Below are positions 5,850-9,176 of a stretch of 9,176 nt of DNA, one piece after another. Origin of the DNA: an uncultured Acidimicrobiia bacterium (GTDB lineage: Bacteria > Actinomycetota > Acidimicrobiia > Spongiisociales > JAENVV01); the NCBI GenBank assembly GCA_905480085.1, contig CAJQPD010000212.1:1-9176 (forward strand). Direction: 5' to 3'. A model generated the notes under the pieces. That model searched no databases. It was not told the DNA's origin and was given only the letters and a program-made list of their open reading frames with translations. Within the stretch, counting starts at the first letter, position 1. Each line of letters starts with the position of its first letter. Made by a program: the position numbers and the translations under genes.

Positions 5850-6439
5850 ACCACCGCCCTGGAACGAATAGCCATGTCCGTCAAGCCCTCAGCAACGTCG
5901 GCCGGGGTTCTCGTCCAGTGGCGGGCCGTAATCGCCAGCGTGTGGTCGTCGATCCATCGGGCGCCCCAGGGGTCCTCCGGAATCGACTCGGACGTCGTGA
6001 CCGTCACCATGAGCGCTTCCGAGACGTGGTCAAGATGCGTGAGTCGACCTCCCCGAACGTCATCGATCACCGACCATGGGATCTTGGTGGGCCGGCCAAA
6101 CCAACCACTGAGGTGAACGGTCATCCCGCCCTCATCTGCGACGAGCACCTTGCGAGGAATCAGAAGATCCCGAAGGCCGTGCACGATCAACCCGAAACCA
6201 AACGTTCCGTATGCAGCCGCCCACAGATAGTCGCGGGCTTCGAAGGGATCGATCTCACCAAGGGTAAATGGCACTCCGAACCGTTCGGTCACCCAGGCCA
6301 CAAAGGCGGTGTCCTCCAACCAGGTCGCCGCACCGGACAGTAGGCCACCAACCAGAAAGTCGGCCAGGATTGTGGCCCCCAGCAAACCGAGCATGGCCCA
6401 CCCAAACGTCCGATGTGGCTTGACCCGAACAACGATCAT
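5846..6439 (-). CDS. Membrane protein, two helices and possible PH-like domain
   Basis: Protein of 197 aa whose family I do not recognise with certainty. Two hydrophobic segments are visible at about 12-35 and 70-92, separated by a short loop (about 36-69). A soluble C-terminal region (about 97-197) follows. The start of that region (VLVADEGGMTVHLSGWFGRPTKIPWSVIDDVRGG, 98-131) resembles the beta strands of bacterial PH-like domains found after membrane helices; this is an inference from pattern only. The gene sits between pyrE and nfo. Its ATG overlaps the pyrE stop as ATGA, and its own stop overlaps the nfo start, so the three genes form a tightly coupled operon. No role in pyrimidine synthesis or repair can be read from the sequence. 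Confidence 0.8.
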   Translation of the reverse strand: MIVVRVKPHRTFGWAMLGLLGATILADFLVGGLLSGAATWLEDTAFVAWVTERFGVPFTLGEIDPFEARDYLWAAAYGTFGFGLIVHGLRDLLIPRKVLVADEGGMTVHLSGWFGRPTKIPWSVIDDVRGGRLTHLDHVSEALMVTVTTSESIPEDPWGARWIDDHTLAITARHWTRTPADVAEGLTDMAIRSRAVV

Positions 6440-6993
6440 GCGAGGCCCAGGGTCTCTGGCGTCAGCAAGGCTACGTACGGTATACCTCTCACGGCCATTT
6501 TTTCCGTCGCGAGGCCATCAGACCGATCTACCAGGCATATGGCCTGGACGACGATCAACCCACCGGCTTCGGCTGCGTCAATTGCTTCCATGAACGCCCC
6601 CGTGGTGGTGGTCGTATCTTCAAGAATCGCCACCCGTTCACCAGCGACCACCGGCCCGACCAGGCGGCCGCCCGTGCCGTGGTCCTTGGCTGCCTTCCGA
6701 ATCGAAAATGCGTTCAACGGGCGGCCCCGGTCGGTGGCAACCAAGGCTGTCGCGATGGCGATTGGGTCGGCACCCATCGTCATTCCACCGACGGCCACCA
6801 GATCGTCGGCCAGCCGTGACAATACGGCCCCGGCCACCAATCGGGCCCCCCGACCCTCAAACGTGGTCTGACGGCCGTCGAGGTACCACGACGAGGTCGC
6901 CCCCGATCGGAGCGTGAACGGACCATCCGTCCGGATGGCGTGATTCATCAGGTGATCCCTTAATCCGGAAACTTCTTCCGACAAACCGTTCAA
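6436..6993 (-). CDS. pyrE: Orotate phosphoribosyltransferase
   Basis: PyrE converts orotate and PRPP to orotidine 5'-monophosphate in de novo pyrimidine synthesis. The 185-aa protein shows FTLRSGATSSWYLDGR (26-41), GGMTMGADPIAIA (69-81), the catalytic loop RKAAKDHG (99-106, with Lys103 and His105) and the PRPP motif VAILEDTTTTTGAF (121-134). The length and the AVGGMTMGADP segment resemble mycobacterial PyrE. The start is TTG at 6991-6993, with GAGGGG (7000-7005) 6 nt upstream. It keeps the N-terminal helix found in relatives. An ATG at 6948 with AGGGA 7 nt upstream is a shorter alternative. The TTG also overlaps the stop of a 13-codon leader frame (TTGA). The gene heads the pyrE, membrane protein, nfo operon. 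It is divergent from the histidine kinase gene, 231 bp away. Confidence 0.94.
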   Translation of the reverse strand: MNGLSEEVSGLRDHLMNHAIRTDGPFTLRSGATSSWYLDGRQTTFEGRGARLVAGAVLSRLADDLVAVGGMTMGADPIAIATALVATDRGRPLNAFSIRKAAKDHGTGGRLVGPVVAGERVAILEDTTTTTGAFMEAIDAAEAGGLIVVQAICLVDRSDGLATEKMAVRGIPYVALLTPETLGLA

Positions 6994-7031
6994 GTTCGAC
7001 CCCTCAAATGTCGATATTTATGGCATAACAC
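6990..7031 (-). CDS. 13-codon leader peptide coupled to pyrE
   Basis: The frame starts with GTG (7031-7029) and encodes MLCHKYRHLRGRT. AGGAGG (7038-7043) lies 6 nt upstream, a near-ideal ribosome binding site with no other gene to serve. The TGA (6992-6990) overlaps the pyrE TTG start as TTGA. The peptide is basic (four Arg or Lys and two His). Its start codon forms the first three bases of the GTGTTAT arm of an inverted repeat, and its ribosome binding site lies in the loop, so initiation could respond to RNA folding. Function as a peptide is unproven; control of pyrE translation is the simplest reading. Confidence 0.5.
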   Translation of the reverse strand: MLCHKYRHLRGRT

Positions 7032-7050
7032 GTTCAGCCTCCTGTGTTAT
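7025..7050 (-). promoter_or_regulatory. Inverted repeat enclosing the pyrE-leader ribosome binding site
   Basis: ATAACAC (7025-7031) and GTGTTAT (7044-7050) are perfect reverse complements with a 12-nt spacer. On the minus-strand RNA the loop contains AGGAGG, and the 3' arm begins with the GTG start of the pyrE leader peptide. It could be a translational switch. It could equally be a DNA operator in the pyrE/kinase intergenic region. Confidence 0.4.
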
Positions 7051-7059
7051 CCGACCATG

Positions 7060-7083
7060 GCGACCACCCTCAGGGGTGGTCGC
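7060..7083. promoter_or_regulatory. 10-bp perfect hairpin in the pyrE/kinase gap
   Basis: GCGACCACCC (7060-7069) and GGGTGGTCGC (7074-7083) pair perfectly around TCAG. Neither strand has a T-tract after it, so it is not a standard terminator for either direction. It may be an insulating or attenuating structure between the divergent genes. Confidence 0.4.
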
Positions 7084-7135
7084 TTACGCTAACCGGTCGG
7101 ACGAAGACGGGTGCCGCCCCTCGACGATTCTATTC

Positions 7136-7167
7136 GTGCGCCACACCCAACCGGAAGGGAGGCGCAC
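7136..7167 (+). promoter_or_regulatory. Stem-loop upstream of the histidine kinase
   Basis: GTGCGCC (7136-7142) and GGCGCAC (7161-7167) pair perfectly, and an inner CCC/GGG could extend the stem across a small internal loop. It lies 57 nt before the kinase start codon. If the kinase mRNA is leaderless it would be a DNA site; otherwise it would be a leader hairpin. Confidence 0.35.
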
Positions 7168-7209
7168 CACGACACAGAGCCGGTCACCTGTTGAATCAAG
7201 GAAACCCGA

Positions 7210-7215
7210 TATCCT
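7210..7215 (+). promoter_or_regulatory. Candidate -10 element of the histidine kinase gene
   Basis: TATCCT fits the TANNNT -10 pattern and ends 9 nt before the ATG at 7225, so the transcript would have almost no leader. The kinase gene has no ribosome binding site at normal distance, which agrees with leaderless translation. No good -35 is present at 16-18 bp. Confidence 0.25.
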
Positions 7216-7224
7216 GTCGCCACC

Positions 7225-8622
7225 ATGAAGGCCCCTGACGCTCAAACGATCCGCCACGCACTCTATGTGGCCGTGGCCGTATTGTTTTCTACTCTGGTCT
7301 TCTTCGAGTTCGGTAAAGACCTCGGCGACGCGGCCGCACTCGTGTCCGTGGTGCCTGTGGCCCTGGTGGGCGCTTTCTTCGGCGGCCGCGCCGGCCTGGT
7401 CGCGACCGCGTTGGCGTTTCCTTTCAACACGTTCCTACTGGACTACCTTTCTGGCGTCCGAAACGATGAAGGTGCCGTCACACCAACACGCGCGCTGATC
7501 ACACTGTCTCTGGTTATCGTCAGCCTCGCCTCCGGCCGCTACCACGTCCTGGTGAAGAAGGTCCAGCAACTAGAAGAGGCCGATCGGGCCTCCGAGGACT
7601 CAGCCATAAGATCAGAGGAGCGGTTGCGCACCCTCCTCTCGGCGGTACCGGACGCCATAGCCAGAATGAGTCGAAGTGGACGGGTCCTGGAGATTCACGG
7701 CGAGACCGGGTTACTCGACCGAAGCGACTATCTATACCGCAATCTGAGTGAATTTCTGCCCGCCGAGTTCGCCACGGCGCTGGTCGATGGCATACAGCGA
7801 GCCATAGAGAGTGGCAAAGTGCAGGTCGTGTCAGGTAACGCCGACCTCGGTGGAACCGAACGATCTTATGAGGTCAGGATCTCACCGGACGGGTTAGAAG
7901 CCGTTGCTACGGCCAGGGACATCACAGCCCAGCGACGGGCCGACCAGCGCGAAAAACACGGCAACGCCGTTAGTACCCATGACAGCTTCGTGGCGGCTAT
8001 CGCTCACGAACTGCGCACCCCTCTGTCGGCGGTGTTCGGCTTCTCCCAGGAGTTACGCGATCGTGAGGGAACCTTCTCCGACGCCGAACAAGCTGAACTT
8101 ATCGACACGATCGCCAGCCAGGCCGGGATTCTGAGGTATCGCATCGAGGACCTGATCGCAGCTGCGCGGGCCGACGTTGGTCTCATCGAGGTTGCCAAGG
8201 GTCGGTTCGACCTAAATCACTTGACCAGAGAAGTTGTTGCCTCATTACCCGATAGCCGGGTCAGGGTCATTGGCGAAACAACTATCGCCGAAGCCGACCG
8301 ATTCCGCACCGTGCAGGTCATCCGGAACCTCGTCGATAACGCCGTGACCCATGGGGGCGGCGAGGTATTCGTTACGGTTGAGTCAACCGCCAGCGGTGTC
8401 CAGGTCGGGGTCCACGACGACGGCCCCGGGGTGGGTCTCGAGAATCCCGCTGAGGTGTTTGAGCCCTATCGGACCGATGCCGAGGCAGAGACCCAACCCG
8501 ATCGCCTCGGGCTGGGCCTGGTCGTTGCCCGTCAACTCGCCCGTCTCATGGATGGAGAAGTCATATACGAACGCCGGAACGGTCTCAGCTCGTTCGTCTT
8601 CTCGCTACCGAAAGCAACCTGA
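7225..8622 (+). CDS. Membrane sensor histidine kinase with PAS-like domain
   Basis: Sensor kinase of 465 aa. Hydrophobic segments at about 12-28, 36-50, 53-73 and 88-103 form a compact membrane domain with very short loops, resembling DUF4118-type kinases. It therefore probably senses within or near the membrane rather than through a large outside domain. A short coiled coil (about 108-135) leads to a PAS-like region (about 133-236, ending TARDITAQRRAD). The HisKA H-box is AAIAHELRTPLSAVFGF, with phospho-accepting His261. The ATPase domain shows the N-box VIRNLVDNAVTHGGG (Asn368, Asn372), the G1 box DDGPGVG (398-404) and the G2 box LGLGLVVARQLA (428-439). All core catalytic motifs are intact. 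No response regulator is adjacent in the window, so the partner is unknown. The stop overlaps the next gene's ATG as TGATG. No ribosome binding site is visible. Confidence 0.93.
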   Translation: MKAPDAQTIRHALYVAVAVLFSTLVFFEFGKDLGDAAALVSVVPVALVGAFFGGRAGLVATALAFPFNTFLLDYLSGVRNDEGAVTPTRALITLSLVIVSLASGRYHVLVKKVQQLEEADRASEDSAIRSEERLRTLLSAVPDAIARMSRSGRVLEIHGETGLLDRSDYLYRNLSEFLPAEFATALVDGIQRAIESGKVQVVSGNADLGGTERSYEVRISPDGLEAVATARDITAQRRADQREKHGNAVSTHDSFVAAIAHELRTPLSAVFGFSQELRDREGTFSDAEQAELIDTIASQAGILRYRIEDLIAAARADVGLIEVAKGRFDLNHLTREVVASLPDSRVRVIGETTIAEADRFRTVQVIRNLVDNAVTHGGGEVFVTVESTASGVQVGVHDDGPGVGLENPAEVFEPYRTDAEAETQPDRLGLGLVVARQLARLMDGEVIYERRNGLSSFVFSLPKAT

Positions 8623-9176
8623 TGCCGCAGTTTGAGTGCAACGTGTGCAGAAAGTCGTTCGCAGTCCGACAAGACATCATTGACCGATACGACAATTGGA
8701 TTCCCTCTCAATGCCTCGATTGCCGCAATCTGAAAACCAGGTCCTCGTCAAGGCCAGCGAGAGCCGCCTCAGGAGAATCCAAATCGACGACTCGCCGATC
8801 CAAGTCACGAACCTCACGCGAATCGCTCTCGCTCGCGCAAGTGCTCGAAGAGTTCACTGACGGCCCGGACACGGGCGTCTTTACGGATGGGTCATCAATA
8901 CCCAACCCTGGCCCGGGTGGTTGGGGTGCGGTATACGTCGTCGACGGCAAGATCGTCGCATCGGCCCATGGGCACGAGCCCAACACGACAAACAACCGAA
9001 TGGAGTTGACTGCCCTCATCAAGGGCGTCGATCTCGTGCCCCAGGGAACTCCCAGCACGCTGTACTCGGATTCGAACCTTTGCATACAAACCATCAACGA
9101 GTGGGCTGCCGGGTGGGAACGGAATGGATGGAAGCGCAAGAGCGGGCCCATCAAGAACCTCGAGCTCGTCCAAGAG
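8622..9176 (+). CDS. rnhA: RNase HI with N-terminal zinc finger (3' end outside window)
   Basis: The frame starts at the ATG overlapping the kinase stop (TGATG) and is open to the window edge, giving 185 residues. Residues 1-38 contain two CxxC knuckles (Cys6/Cys9 and Cys31/Cys34), with the pattern C-x2-C-x21-C-x2-C and the ending CLDCRNLK, a probable zinc-ribbon or treble-clef finger. Residues 39-77 are a Ser/Arg/Lys-rich linker. The RNase HI domain, which cleaves RNA in RNA-DNA hybrids, begins at about 84: VFTDGSSIPNPGPGGWGAV with catalytic Asp89, NNRMELTAL with Glu128, and LYSDS with Asp150, then WERNGWKRKSGPIKN. The fourth acidic residue and the last part of the domain lie beyond the window. 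Standard bacterial RNase HI starts close to the first Asp, so about 80 extra residues are unusual. The finger could help bind nucleic acid, as other N-terminal domains do in some RNases H; this is an inference. Confidence 0.88.
   Translation, partial: MPQFECNVCRKSFAVRQDIIDRYDNWIPSQCLDCRNLKTRSSSRPARAASGESKSTTRRSKSRTSRESLSLAQVLEEFTDGPDTGVFTDGSSIPNPGPGGWGAVYVVDGKIVASAHGHEPNTTNNRMELTALIKGVDLVPQGTPSTLYSDSNLCIQTINEWAAGWERNGWKRKSGPIKNLELVQE

Noticed and set aside
5672..6343. Plus-strand frame of 223 codons opposite nfo and the membrane protein
   Set aside because: Arg/Pro/His-rich translation without motifs; antisense shadow.
6994..7002. GTTCGACCC resembling a tRNA T-loop
   Set aside because: No flanking complementary T-stem, acceptor stem or anticodon arm can be built around it.
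7044..7238. Plus-strand 64-codon frame overlapping the kinase start, considered as a third leader peptide
   Set aside because: No ribosome binding site, composition unlike a real protein, and it overlaps the kinase by 14 nt rather than by a stop/start junction.
1..9176. Mobile elements, CRISPR arrays, phage genes, rRNA genes
   Set aside because: No transposase, integrase, regularly spaced repeats, terminal inverted repeats or rRNA signature were found.

Overview
The window looks like part of the chromosome of an actinomycetote, possibly in or near the Acidimicrobiia. The evidence is moderate-to-high GC, a class E/F-type sortase beside a DUF4397 protein, lipoproteins whose lipobox is followed by a Thr-rich linker, a mycobacterial-style PyrE, and a mix of Shine-Dalgarno-led and apparently leaderless genes. 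The placement is inferred from protein style and was not tested by phylogeny. No mobile element, CRISPR array, rRNA or tRNA is visible.

Layout. Positions 91-1614 (minus) hold a two-gene cell-surface module: a DUF4397 protein with a signal peptide and C-terminal anchor, then a lipoprotein sortase. A perfect 16-bp stem-loop separates them. Positions 1796-3231 (plus) hold panB and a DUF192 lipoprotein; the lipoprotein's signal peptide is encoded inside the 3' end of panB and has no ATG, GTG or TTG start. Positions 3208-3852 (minus) hold a YceH/DUF480 protein, which overlaps the DUF192 gene tail to tail and is divergent, 20 bp away, from a small lipoprotein gene at 3873-4322. Positions 4311-7031 (minus) form a compact block read in the order pyrE, a membrane protein with a possible PH-like domain, nfo (endonuclease IV), then a TetR regulator with its own promoter. 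Positions 7225-9176 (plus) hold an orphan membrane histidine kinase, coupled by TGATG to an RNase HI that carries an N-terminal four-cysteine zinc finger and runs off the window.

Most notable signals. (1) Both tetR and pyrE are preceded by a very short leader reading frame with a strong ribosome binding site. In each case the leader's stop codon overlaps the gene's start (ATGA for tetR, TTGA for pyrE), which suggests translational coupling or leader-peptide control. For pyrE, the leader's ribosome binding site lies in the loop, and its start codon in the stem, of a 7-bp inverted repeat. (2) The tetR promoter (TTGACA, 16 bp, TATCAT) is surrounded by repeated TTTGAGC half-sites, as expected for an autoregulated TetR. 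(3) The DUF192 lipoprotein start is concealed within panB, and a terminator-like hairpin sits inside its coding region. (4) The zinc-finger RNase HI is translationally coupled to a histidine kinase.

How the genes work together: pyrE and panB serve pyrimidine and pantothenate synthesis, and nfo serves DNA repair. The sortase and DUF4397 proteins act at the envelope. The kinase has no response regulator in the window.
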